Assembly (NCBI GenBank): GCA_964368075.1
Contig: CAYJAD010000008.1
Coordinates: 8,906 to 72,905 of the forward strand
Reading direction: 5' to 3'
DNA: 64,000 nt
From: CAYJAD01 sp964368075
Lineage (GTDB): Bacteria; Desulfobacterota; Desulfovibrionia; Desulfovibrionales; Desulfovibrionaceae
The notes beneath the pieces were generated by a model. That model had not been told where the DNA came from. It worked only from the letters and a program-made list of their open reading frames with translations, and did not search any database. A program made the translations under genes and the position numbers. Shown in pieces: positions 34,765-43,214 of this stretch; within the stretch, counting starts at the first letter, position 1; every line of letters begins with the position of its first letter.

Positions 34765-36831
34765 TTGGCACAATTTTCCCCTAAAAAAACTCGCTATCGT
34801 AGCATAATCTTGGTGTTGCTGATCATGATTACCATGACGGCTTCTTCTGTACTTTTTGCTACATACTCATTACGCACGGCTTCAAAAAACATGATGCACG
34901 GCTTGCAAATCACTCTTAATGCCGATGCTACAACCAAGAGCGCTGTGGTAAAATTGTGGTTAGATAGCTTGCAACTTGAAACGAAGCGTTTTGTCTCTAA
35001 AGACATGTTGCGTCTGTATAGTGCCGAATATCTCGTGCACAATGCACAGTTAGAAAGTGGACAGCTTCCTTCCTGGGCCAAACAATCTGGCACAGGAGAA
35101 CTTGACCTACAAAGCACTAAGGACGCCTTGCAACAAGAGCTTGTAAACTTTATGAAACAGGTCGAAGACGTGGTAGACGTAGGGATTTGGGATACAAATC
35201 TCAAACCACTCTTTATGTCCTCTGATCACATAACAGCCTTAACGCCATTGCAAGATGGCATTATGCGCAAAACTTTGAGCGATGGAAAAGCGCATTTTTC
35301 TAATATTTACGACAGTCCCAATGGATTAATGGCCAACTTGGCTTACCCCATTTTGCCACCGGAATATACAGACCTTGATCTAACAAAACCAGTGGCTGTA
35401 ATTATGCTGTATGTACCTCTAGAAACAGCTTTAGCGAAACTTTTGCAAAATGAAGTGGGCACAAGAGCGCCCTATCGTCTTATGCAATGGGCTGAAGGTT
35501 CCGAAGAATTATTACAATATGCCGACTTAAATGGTGGTAACTTAATTTCTATGGGCGATTGGGTGGCATCTCCCAATACTGTTTTACCCTTGGCAGAAAG
35601 ACTACTTTCCAATGGAGAAGAAGTATATTCTGTGGGTGTGCCTCTTGAAGGGTACGATCTTATGGTTACCCACGAACAGCCTTCTTACATTGCAGAAGAG
35701 TTTTATAATGAATTTGAACTCATCATGGTCTCCATGGTGGCTGCTAGTTTAACATTAACCTTCCTTATTGTAGGTCTTGGCTGGTGGTTCCTTGTGTATC
35801 GTAGTGAACGCAATATAAATCAAAACATGCTTCGCCTTTACGAAGATGTGAGCACCAAGCAACAGATTCTTAACGGTATTAATGCCACTCTTATTGATGG
35901 TGTGGTACTTACAGATAGTTTAGGCAATATTCAATATGCCAATAATTCTTTTGCAAAAATGGTGCACCACGACATTGAATCTTTGTATGGCTACAAAATT
36001 GGCAATTTCATCAATGCCGATGCCGCTGAGCGCATACAAAGACAAATTGACCGTGTAGTACGTACAGAGTCTACACATACCTTTGAAGATAAAATTGTGA
36101 TTAGAGAAAAATTACTCTACTTACAAACCGTATGTACACCCTACTTTGGGGCGCAAAAGAAAGTAGACGGCGTTGTTTCTGTTTACAGAGATGTAACCCA
36201 AATGCTTTTAGAAAGAGAAAAAGAACAAGAACGCGTAGAGCAACTCATTCAAGTGCTGACCATGGCTATTGAATTAGTAAATCCATACCTTTGTGGTCAC
36301 TCTTTAGCATTAGGCAAGTTGGCTGAAAAACTAGGCGTGAACCTTAAATGTACTCCTGAAGAGCTCAAAACGTTGCATATTTCTGCCTCGTTAAGTCAAA
36401 TTGGTATGTTAAGCTTACCTTCAGAACTTTTGAACAAGAAGGGAGCCCTTACCAGCGAAGAGCGTGCCTTCATGAATACACACGTAGATAAAACTTGCGC
36501 CATTTTGGCAGACTTTGACTTTGGACTTCCTGTATTGGATACCATTCGCCAAATGTACGAAAACATGGATGGATCTGGATATCCTAACCATTTGCAGGGA
36601 GAGCAAATTGAATTCCTCCCACGTATTTTAAGCGTTGCCAATGTGTTTTGCGCTATTTTACGTCCGCGTGTGTATCGTAAGGCAAAAACCCTAAAAGAAA
36701 CCTTGGTGCTTTTAGACAAAGACAAGCACATGTTTGATCCCAAGGTTATTGCAGCATTACATGCCTACTCCGCCACAGAAGAAGGCAAGAAATTCATTAT
36801 GGAATTACAACGTAAAAGTGTTCATTCATAA
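34765..36831 (+). CDS. Membrane receptor with periplasmic sensor, PAS and degenerate HD-GYP domain (1)
   Basis: A 688-residue inner-membrane protein: membrane segment 1 (about 13-33), a periplasmic domain of about 280 residues (CACHE-like by size and layout), membrane segment 2 (about 319-345), a PAS domain (about 365-475), and an HD-GYP-type domain (about 490-680). HD-GYP phosphodiesterases cleave cyclic di-GMP with a metal centre held by an HD pair and several histidines. Here LHDIGK reads LSQIGM (543-548) and HHE reads MYEN; only GH at 511-512, His573 and the DGSGYP loop (602-607) remain. It is therefore probably a receptor, not an enzyme. TTG start with GGTAGGAT upstream. Lies between the adaptor and glycosyltransferase genes. 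Confidence 0.85.
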   Translation: MAQFSPKKTRYRSIILVLLIMITMTASSVLFATYSLRTASKNMMHGLQITLNADATTKSAVVKLWLDSLQLETKRFVSKDMLRLYSAEYLVHNAQLESGQLPSWAKQSGTGELDLQSTKDALQQELVNFMKQVEDVVDVGIWDTNLKPLFMSSDHITALTPLQDGIMRKTLSDGKAHFSNIYDSPNGLMANLAYPILPPEYTDLDLTKPVAVIMLYVPLETALAKLLQNEVGTRAPYRLMQWAEGSEELLQYADLNGGNLISMGDWVASPNTVLPLAERLLSNGEEVYSVGVPLEGYDLMVTHEQPSYIAEEFYNEFELIMVSMVAASLTLTFLIVGLGWWFLVYRSERNINQNMLRLYEDVSTKQQILNGINATLIDGVVLTDSLGNIQYANNSFAKMVHHDIESLYGYKIGNFINADAAERIQRQIDRVVRTESTHTFEDKIVIREKLLYLQTVCTPYFGAQKKVDGVVSVYRDVTQMLLEREKEQERVEQLIQVLTMAIELVNPYLCGHSLALGKLAEKLGVNLKCTPEELKTLHISASLSQIGMLSLPSELLNKKGALTSEERAFMNTHVDKTCAILADFDFGLPVLDTIRQMYENMDGSGYPNHLQGEQIEFLPRILSVANVFCAILRPRVYRKAKTLKETLVLLDKDKHMFDPKVIAALHAYSATEEGKKFIMELQRKSVHS

Positions 36832-36840
36832 AGGGTTTGT

Positions 36841-38073
36841 ATGAGAATTCTATTTTTGCCCCACAGTTTCCCAGGCCCGTTCCGTGGAACTGCCAGCAAG
36901 CTTGCCGCACAAGAAGAGAATAAGGTGCTCTTTGTCACTAACCGTTCTCGTAATGATGTGCGAATACCCAATGTGGGGCGAATTCTCATTAATCAACCAC
37001 CTATACCCAATATTTCTGATCGTGCAGAGTTGGAAGCTGTACGAGGTATTCGTCGAGCCACACATATGGCTAACGTCCTTGTACGGCTTAAAAGCAAAGG
37101 CTTTTTTGCAGATATTGTTATAGCCAATGCTGGTCTTGGCTATTCTCTCTATGTGCGAGATGTCTTTCCCGAGGCTTTCTTGGTAGCTTATGCTGAAGGT
37201 TTTCAAGAACAAGGAAACACCTTTACCCTTTTTAGCAAAGGAAAGACACATCCTTCTTTTGATTTTGCCCCTGACCGTGTGCGTAATTTTTTCCAATGGA
37301 ATGCCCTGCACGACAGTCATATGGCATACACTTCAACAAACTGGCAGAAATCTTTGTACCCTAAAGACTTGGCAAAAAAAATTCACGTCTTTCATGAAGG
37401 CATTGATACCGATTTTTTTGTTCCAAAAGCCAACGAAACTTTTTGCATTGAAGGATGTGATGTAAGTCACGCAGAGGAGTTGGTTACTTTTTCAGGGCGA
37501 AGCTTGGAAGCACAGCATATGTTACCAGCTTTTCTTACAGCTTTGCCTCATATTTTAGAAGAGCGACCACAATGCCATATAGTTGTCATGTCCAGCTCAA
37601 CAACACGCAACACAGCGCAAACGGAAAAATGGTTAGCGGCCTTACGAGAAAAGCATGTTTTCGATGAAAAACGTTTACATTTCATACCGTTTTGTCCTTA
37701 CAAAGATTATCGAAAACTTTTGCAAGCATCCCATGCACATGTATTCCTTTCGGCACCTCAAGCGTTATCCTCTGGTCTTTTTGAAGCCATGAGTTGTGAA
37801 TGCTTAGTGGTGGCAGGAGATACTGGCCCCATTAAAGAAGTGATTTCTCACGGAAATAATGGATTTTTGTATAATCAAAACGATGGTAACGCTTTAGCCG
37901 AAATGATTACAGAGCTTCTAAATCGCAAATCTCTTATGGGTGACATTAGAAAAAGCGCGCGAAAAACCGTTATGCAAAATTATAATGTACATAAACAAAG
38001 CCCAAAAACTGTTAACGCTATCTTGAAAAATTACGCCGTATGGAAAGATGCACAACCAGTACCACAATTATGA
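36841..38073 (+). CDS. GT4-type glycosyltransferase
   Basis: A 410-residue cytoplasmic protein with the two-domain GT-B layout. The N-terminal domain begins MRILFLPHSFPGPF; the C-terminal Rossmann domain contains VTFSGRSLEAQHMLPAFL, IPFCPYKDYRKLLQASHAHVF and the donor-binding LFEAMSCECLVVAGDTGPIKEVI with Glu315 and Glu333. It starts nine bases after the receptor gene and its stop overlaps the LapG start as ATGA. The location in a secretion operon suggests that it glycosylates the exported adhesin or a related surface component; donor and acceptor are unknown. Confidence 0.87.
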   Translation: MRILFLPHSFPGPFRGTASKLAAQEENKVLFVTNRSRNDVRIPNVGRILINQPPIPNISDRAELEAVRGIRRATHMANVLVRLKSKGFFADIVIANAGLGYSLYVRDVFPEAFLVAYAEGFQEQGNTFTLFSKGKTHPSFDFAPDRVRNFFQWNALHDSHMAYTSTNWQKSLYPKDLAKKIHVFHEGIDTDFFVPKANETFCIEGCDVSHAEELVTFSGRSLEAQHMLPAFLTALPHILEERPQCHIVVMSSSTTRNTAQTEKWLAALREKHVFDEKRLHFIPFCPYKDYRKLLQASHAHVFLSAPQALSSGLFEAMSCECLVVAGDTGPIKEVISHGNNGFLYNQNDGNALAEMITELLNRKSLMGDIRKSARKTVMQNYNVHKQSPKTVNAILKNYAVWKDAQPVPQL

Positions 38074-38780
38074 GTTATACTTTTTTTGTAAATTTTTCGT
38101 TAAAAGATCTTTTTTCTTTACGACAACGTACCCTTGCATGTACGCTTTTGACGCTTTTATGCTTTGGACTGAGCTGCCTACCTTATGGAGAAAACTCACT
38201 CTTGCTACCTCAGGCCCATGCAGCCTCTACCAAACTTTTTGGCTCCATTGAGTTTAAAGGTTCTATGAAAGGGTTAAAACAATGGCTTAATGTACAAAAA
38301 AGACATTATAAAAATAACCTTCTCAAACCTGGCTCTAAATTAAATAGCGGCATGTCTTGGGATGCATTAAAGAAAAAAGTAGAAGGTAAAGACCCACTTA
38401 CGCAAATTAAAATTGTAAATAGCTTTTGGAACCAATGGCCTTACAAGCAAGATCCAAGGGCCTATAAATCGCCAGACTACTGGGCAACTCCAGCCGAGTT
38501 TAAGAAAACTTCTGGCGATTGTGAAGATTATGCCATAGCTAAATACTTTACATTACGCAGTTTTGGTTTTCCTATGGAAAAAATGCGTATCGTTGTCGTT
38601 AAAGACACCATCTTAAGACTTGCCCATGCTATACTTGCAGTATATATTGACGGAGACGTCTATATTCTAGATAATCTATCACGGAACGTGCTTTCTCATA
38701 GCAGAATACGTAACTACGTGCCTCAGTATTCTGTCAATGAAAAAAATAGATGGATGCATGTAATGCCCAAAAAAAAATGA
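38070..38780 (+). CDS. lapG: LapG-family periplasmic cysteine protease
   Basis: A 236-residue bacterial transglutaminase-like cysteine protease. In Pseudomonas LapG cuts the N-terminal retention module of a giant adhesin, releasing it from the cell. The export signal lies at about 18-51, ending AHA. The catalytic triad is Cys151 in SGDCEDYAIAKYF, His186 in RLAHAILAV and Asp201 in LDNL. The acidic residues around the cysteine (Asp150, Glu152, Asp153) match the calcium site of LapG. WATPAEF before the cysteine is also typical. The ATG at 38070 is chosen because it overlaps the glycosyltransferase stop; an earlier in-frame ATG would read through that gene. Strong match with a clear operon context. 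Confidence 0.92.
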   Translation: MSYTFFVNFSLKDLFSLRQRTLACTLLTLLCFGLSCLPYGENSLLLPQAHAASTKLFGSIEFKGSMKGLKQWLNVQKRHYKNNLLKPGSKLNSGMSWDALKKKVEGKDPLTQIKIVNSFWNQWPYKQDPRAYKSPDYWATPAEFKKTSGDCEDYAIAKYFTLRSFGFPMEKMRIVVVKDTILRLAHAILAVYIDGDVYILDNLSRNVLSHSRIRNYVPQYSVNEKNRWMHVMPKKK

Positions 38781-38792
38781 CGGAGAGACATA

Positions 38793-40883
38793 ATGTACAA
38801 TGAAAATCAAAATATGCTAACTGCAAATCCTCAAAGCAGCTCTAAGCGTTCGCGTTTAGTGATTTTTGCTGGCGTTGTCTTGGCTTTTTGCGGTATTACT
38901 GCCTTATTGTGCCACACATTTTATACTGCACAAAAAAGGGATATTCTGGTAAGCCAAGAAGAGCGCCTACTGCTCAACGTTTATGGAACCATTGAAAGTA
39001 TCACTCTTTGGGAAGCAAGCCTTGCCAGTCAAGCAGCCAGAGTCAGCGAGTCAGAGCTCTTTCGCCTCTTCGCTCAAGATATTGCCCTTATGAATAAGGA
39101 TGATGCAAAACTGCTTAATGACTCTGAAAATGTGGAAAATAAAAGCGAAGACTTTGCCTATTTGGCAGAACAATTGCCCATGATGCGCAACTTACTTTTA
39201 GACTTTACCTCCTATAACGGACTCATGGACGCGCGCATTGCCAACGCTACAGGCAGTACATTGCTCTCTTCTGCACCGCGCCCCACTCCCATAACTGAGG
39301 CTCAAATTGTAGCCATCAAAAATTCTGTAAGTACAAATAAAACATCCTATGCTCCTGTGCGTAACTCCACAGCAGGCATGATTTTAGACTATGCAGCCCC
39401 CATTATGGCCGAGCAACAAGAAGTAGGTGCCAAGCCCTCTGCTGCATTTCTTATTACAACAAACGTCACAGGAAGTTTAGCTAATTTCTTAAATCGCACA
39501 TCAGGCCAAAGCCAAGAATTGCGCAGTAATATCTTACAGTATGCCGGTAAACATTGGGAAGTGTTGCGTTCTGACTCTAGCTCTGCCTTACCAGACGAAC
39601 TCAACATAACAGCCGACGCAAAAAAAATTCCTTTTGAACGTCGCCTTTCTGTGACTGGCAATGGCTATGTGTATTCCATGGGTGAACGTGTAAAGAACTT
39701 ACACTGGATTGTCATGCAAGAAATCGCCGCCCCCCTTGTAGATGCACAATTAAATCGCGCCTTTAATCTTGTGTATGGTGCTGGTATTTTTCTTTGCTTA
39801 AGTGTACTGCTTATGTTTGCCTTGGTCTGGTGGATTATGATTGGCAAAGAACAACGTTCTGTCGCCGAGCAATTTAGAAAACTTTACCAAGTTATTCGCA
39901 AGCAAAAAGGTCTTCTTGACAGCATCAACGTTTCTTTAGACGTGGGTCTCATTATGGCTGACGTAAGCGGTAAATTGCATTTAGCTAACCGTGCTTTTGC
40001 AGAGATTCTCAGTACAAAAGAAGAAGAATTGCAAGATCAAAACTTACATAATCTCATTCACGAAAAGGCAGCTTTTCAGGTTCAAGAGGCCATTTCGTGG
40101 GTTTCTCGCAATAACGCATCTAAAACTATTGAATTAATGCTCAATATTAAGAGCGAAGAACGTCTTTTCCGCGCCACACTCTTTCCCTTTGTAGAAGGCG
40201 AAGACGACATTGCTGCCGCGGTTATAACTATGCAAGATATTACTGAGTTTAGACGTAACAGCGAAAAACGCAATAAGCAACAAATGAGCACCATTGAAGC
40301 TCTGGTTGGCACCATTGAAAGGGTTGACCCTTACCTTGCAGGGCATTCTGCCCTTATGCGCCGACTAGTGGAGCTACTTGCTGATGAAATGGCATTGGAA
40401 GGAAGAGATAAAGACACCTTAACCACCGCAGCTGTTCTCTCACAAATTGGTAGAATATTTGTGCCCAGAGATTTATTGGCAAAGACAGAAAAGCTTACTC
40501 CAGAAGAACAAGCTGAATTGGGCAGAATTCCTGAATATGCCTTTAATATTTTAAGTACCATTGATTTTGGCATACCAGTGCCTGCGGCCATCTTACAAAT
40601 GAATGAAAAGTTAGACGGTACTGGTTCTCCAAAGAAGCTTAAAGCCGATGAAATCAGCTTGTATGGACGCGTATTGAGTATCATCAACACCTTTAGCGCC
40701 ATGGTCAGCCCGCGTGCTTTCCGTTCAAGCTTGCCGGTAGATAAGGCTCTAAGCATTCTACGTGAAAATAGCACTGCCTATGATCAAGAAATTGTAGAAA
40801 AACTCGCCAGCGTAATGCGTAGTTCCGAAGGCTCACAAGCTGTAAATTTACGTCTTACCGGTGTAACTCCTCCACAACAATAA
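38793..40883 (+). CDS. Membrane receptor with periplasmic sensor, PAS and degenerate HD-GYP domain (2)
   Basis: A 696-residue paralogue of the receptor at 34765: membrane segments at about 21-41 and 325-351, a large periplasmic domain between them, a short coiled coil, a PAS domain (about 370-490) and an HD-GYP-like domain (about 497-685). It is more decayed: LHDIGK reads LSQIGR (549-554), the histidine after LTPEE is Pro/Glu (RIPEY), HHE reads MNEK and GYP reads GSP (611-613). No phosphodiesterase activity is expected. CGGAGAG precedes the ATG, 12 bases after LapG. It is the last gene of the operon and the natural candidate for controlling LapG from the inner membrane, as LapD does elsewhere. 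Confidence 0.85.
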   Translation: MYNENQNMLTANPQSSSKRSRLVIFAGVVLAFCGITALLCHTFYTAQKRDILVSQEERLLLNVYGTIESITLWEASLASQAARVSESELFRLFAQDIALMNKDDAKLLNDSENVENKSEDFAYLAEQLPMMRNLLLDFTSYNGLMDARIANATGSTLLSSAPRPTPITEAQIVAIKNSVSTNKTSYAPVRNSTAGMILDYAAPIMAEQQEVGAKPSAAFLITTNVTGSLANFLNRTSGQSQELRSNILQYAGKHWEVLRSDSSSALPDELNITADAKKIPFERRLSVTGNGYVYSMGERVKNLHWIVMQEIAAPLVDAQLNRAFNLVYGAGIFLCLSVLLMFALVWWIMIGKEQRSVAEQFRKLYQVIRKQKGLLDSINVSLDVGLIMADVSGKLHLANRAFAEILSTKEEELQDQNLHNLIHEKAAFQVQEAISWVSRNNASKTIELMLNIKSEERLFRATLFPFVEGEDDIAAAVITMQDITEFRRNSEKRNKQQMSTIEALVGTIERVDPYLAGHSALMRRLVELLADEMALEGRDKDTLTTAAVLSQIGRIFVPRDLLAKTEKLTPEEQAELGRIPEYAFNILSTIDFGIPVPAAILQMNEKLDGTGSPKKLKADEISLYGRVLSIINTFSAMVSPRAFRSSLPVDKALSILRENSTAYDQEIVEKLASVMRSSEGSQAVNLRLTGVTPPQQ

Positions 40884-40926
40884 TGTAAGAAAAAGAGGTA
40901 CTCATACTTCTTTTACGATAATTACA

Positions 40927-40980
40927 GCATTGTTTTTTGCCCATGATGGATTACTCTTCACCACGGGCAAAAAACAATGC
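40927..40980 (+). terminator. 16-bp perfect inverted repeat at the end of the LapG operon
   Basis: GCATTGTTTTTTGCCC and its exact complement are separated by 22 bases, 44 bases after the last gene. The T-run lies inside the stem, so it is an atypical terminator; an operator for the next kinase gene is possible. Confidence 0.5.
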
Positions 40981-41112
40981 ACATGACAAAAAGCTGTTGG
41001 CACAAGACACAAATAGACTTTTAAAAAGTACTGTCTTATGACGCACAGACTTTACTAAACCGTCGTTCCTTCCATGAGTATATTTTGATTCACGCTGAGA
41101 TTCGGAGTACCT

Positions 41113-43200
41113 ATGAGCTACAATGCCATTCACTCAACTGCAAACACTCCTGAGCAAGAGCATATTGAACTTTTTGCGCGTATTTCTGCGCGCATACTTA
41201 CTGCCCAAGATGAAGCTGATTTTTTAGATACAACCCTAGCAGACATAGGTTGTGTCTTACAGGTAGGCCGCGCTTACATAATTGAATATAATGATGAGCT
41301 TTGGTCTAATACCTATGAGTGGGTGAATTCTGGAGTCACCCACTTTATGGACACTATGCAAAATGCCGACTATTCACCGTGGACAAAAGAAGGCGAAATA
41401 TTTCATCCTCTCATGATTGGAAGACCTTGCATTATCTATGATACAAGCGCCATCGAAGATAATAACATACGAGAGTACATGATAAATCAAGGTAATGTCT
41501 CTCTTATTATGGTACCTCTTTTTTTTGGCGGAAAAATCGTCGGAATTTTTGGCGTCGATCAATGTAAAAAAATAGAAAACTGGGCAGAAAAAACCGTTAG
41601 CACTATTATTGTTTTGGGAAATATTTTAAATAATGCCAGAACCTATTTCTATACGCAAAAACGTATCCAAACAAAGAAACGACATATTCAAACACTCTTT
41701 GATGCTTTCCCTTTTCCTATTTATATTGTTAACCTTGATGACTATTCTACCCTATTTTTCAATAAAGCTATGAATACTTTTTGCGATACATCGCAAGCAA
41801 TGCAAAAACCTTGTTACAAAGCTTTTCGCAATCTTGATAGCCCGTGTTCTTTTTGTCAACGTGACTTGATTAAAAAAGGGGATCCTCCTCATGTATGGCA
41901 TTACCATGATCCGAAAACAAATTTGGACTATAAAAGCATAGACCGCTGTATGACATGGGAAAACGTGGATAACGCTATGCTTTCTATAGCTATAGATATT
42001 ACAGATTCTTTACGTTTACAACGCGAACAAGTGCTTGAGAGAGAGTCAAACCTCGCTAAGGGACGCTTCTTAGCCAATATGAGCCACGAATTGCGCACTC
42101 CATTAAATGGCATTATTGGTATGACGCATTTAGCAAACAAAGCTAATACCCAAAAAAATGTTGGTTTTTATCTGGATAAAATACATGTTTCTTCCAATAA
42201 CCTTCTGAACATTATTAATGATATTTTAGATTTTTCAAAAATTGAAAACAATGAAATGACCTTGGAAAATCGAGCTTTTAGTTTATCAGAAGTAATCTTT
42301 GAAGCCCAAGGAATTTTGCAAACAGAGGTAAACCGCAAAGGTATATTTTTACAATGTCATGTAGATAATGCCTTGCCCCCCTTTTTAGAAGGTGACTCCT
42401 TACGTCTTTTGCAAATTATTTTAAATTTAACGAACAATGCCATAAAATTTACAGACACAGGCGGTGTATATATAGAAGCTTATGCCACTGAAAGTACGGA
42501 TACAATGCAGCATGTACGCTTGCAAGTGAGAGATAGTGGCATAGGCATTTCACCAGAGCAATTAGAGAAGCTTTTCACAGAATTTAGCCAAGCAGAAGCA
42601 TCTACTACTCGTCGTTATGGAGGCACTGGTCTTGGACTTACCATTGTTCAGCGCCTTGCTCAGCTTATGGGGGGAAGCATTCGCGTTGAAAGCACATTAG
42701 GCAAAGGGTCTACCTTTATTTGCGATATTGCTCTAGCTAAACCACTAAGACAAGAAAAACCCGTCAACTCTGGTGAAGAGGCCACAGTATCAGAAGAAGT
42801 AGATATCAGCGGCGTACACATTCTTCTTGTGGAAGATAATGAAATTAACATACTTATAGCCACAGAAGTTTTGGAACAGTACGGATGTGTTGTAGAGTGC
42901 GCCACCGACGGCATTATTGCTCTAGAAATGCTGGCAAGCAATAACTATGATTTGGTGCTTATGGACATACAAATGCCTAATATGGATGGTATAGAGGCAA
43001 CTATAAACATACGTAAGCAAGAAAAGTTTAACACCTTGCCCATTGTGGCCATGTCTGCTCATGCACAAGTACAAGATCATGAAAAAAGTCGGCAAGTGGG
43101 AATGCAAGAGCATATAACCAAGCCCTTTAGCCCCGACCAATTGCGTAAAGTTATTTATAAGTTTACACATAAGCCCTTTCTTTTTTCTGAAGAAATATAA
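41113..43200 (+). CDS. Cytoplasmic hybrid histidine kinase (GAF-PAS-HisKA-HATPase-REC), paralogue 1
   Basis: A 695-residue two-component sensor without membrane segments. Order: GAF (about 16-178), PAS (about 190-300) with Cys234, Cys245 and Cys248 in the motif CYKAFRN-LDSPCSFC, HisKA with phospho-His325 in ANMSHELRTPLNGIIGM, HATPase (about 425-540) with NNAIKFT, DSGIGI and GGTGLGLT, and a receiver (about 568-690) with Asp618 and Lys670. The cysteine motif recurs in PAS domains of this bacterial group and could bind a metal or sense redox state (inference). CGGAG precedes the start. A close paralogue follows after 14 bases, so they are probably co-transcribed. Confidence 0.92.
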   Translation: MSYNAIHSTANTPEQEHIELFARISARILTAQDEADFLDTTLADIGCVLQVGRAYIIEYNDELWSNTYEWVNSGVTHFMDTMQNADYSPWTKEGEIFHPLMIGRPCIIYDTSAIEDNNIREYMINQGNVSLIMVPLFFGGKIVGIFGVDQCKKIENWAEKTVSTIIVLGNILNNARTYFYTQKRIQTKKRHIQTLFDAFPFPIYIVNLDDYSTLFFNKAMNTFCDTSQAMQKPCYKAFRNLDSPCSFCQRDLIKKGDPPHVWHYHDPKTNLDYKSIDRCMTWENVDNAMLSIAIDITDSLRLQREQVLERESNLAKGRFLANMSHELRTPLNGIIGMTHLANKANTQKNVGFYLDKIHVSSNNLLNIINDILDFSKIENNEMTLENRAFSLSEVIFEAQGILQTEVNRKGIFLQCHVDNALPPFLEGDSLRLLQIILNLTNNAIKFTDTGGVYIEAYATESTDTMQHVRLQVRDSGIGISPEQLEKLFTEFSQAEASTTRRYGGTGLGLTIVQRLAQLMGGSIRVESTLGKGSTFICDIALAKPLRQEKPVNSGEEATVSEEVDISGVHILLVEDNEINILIATEVLEQYGCVVECATDGIIALEMLASNNYDLVLMDIQMPNMDGIEATINIRKQEKFNTLPIVAMSAHAQVQDHEKSRQVGMQEHITKPFSPDQLRKVIYKFTHKPFLFSEEI

Positions 43201-43214
43201 CAGGAGGCCGTTCT

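Noticed and set aside
34765..36831. Active cyclic-di-GMP phosphodiesterase
   Set aside because: The HD metal pair and HHE motif are substituted; naming it an HD-GYP phosphodiesterase would overstate the evidence.
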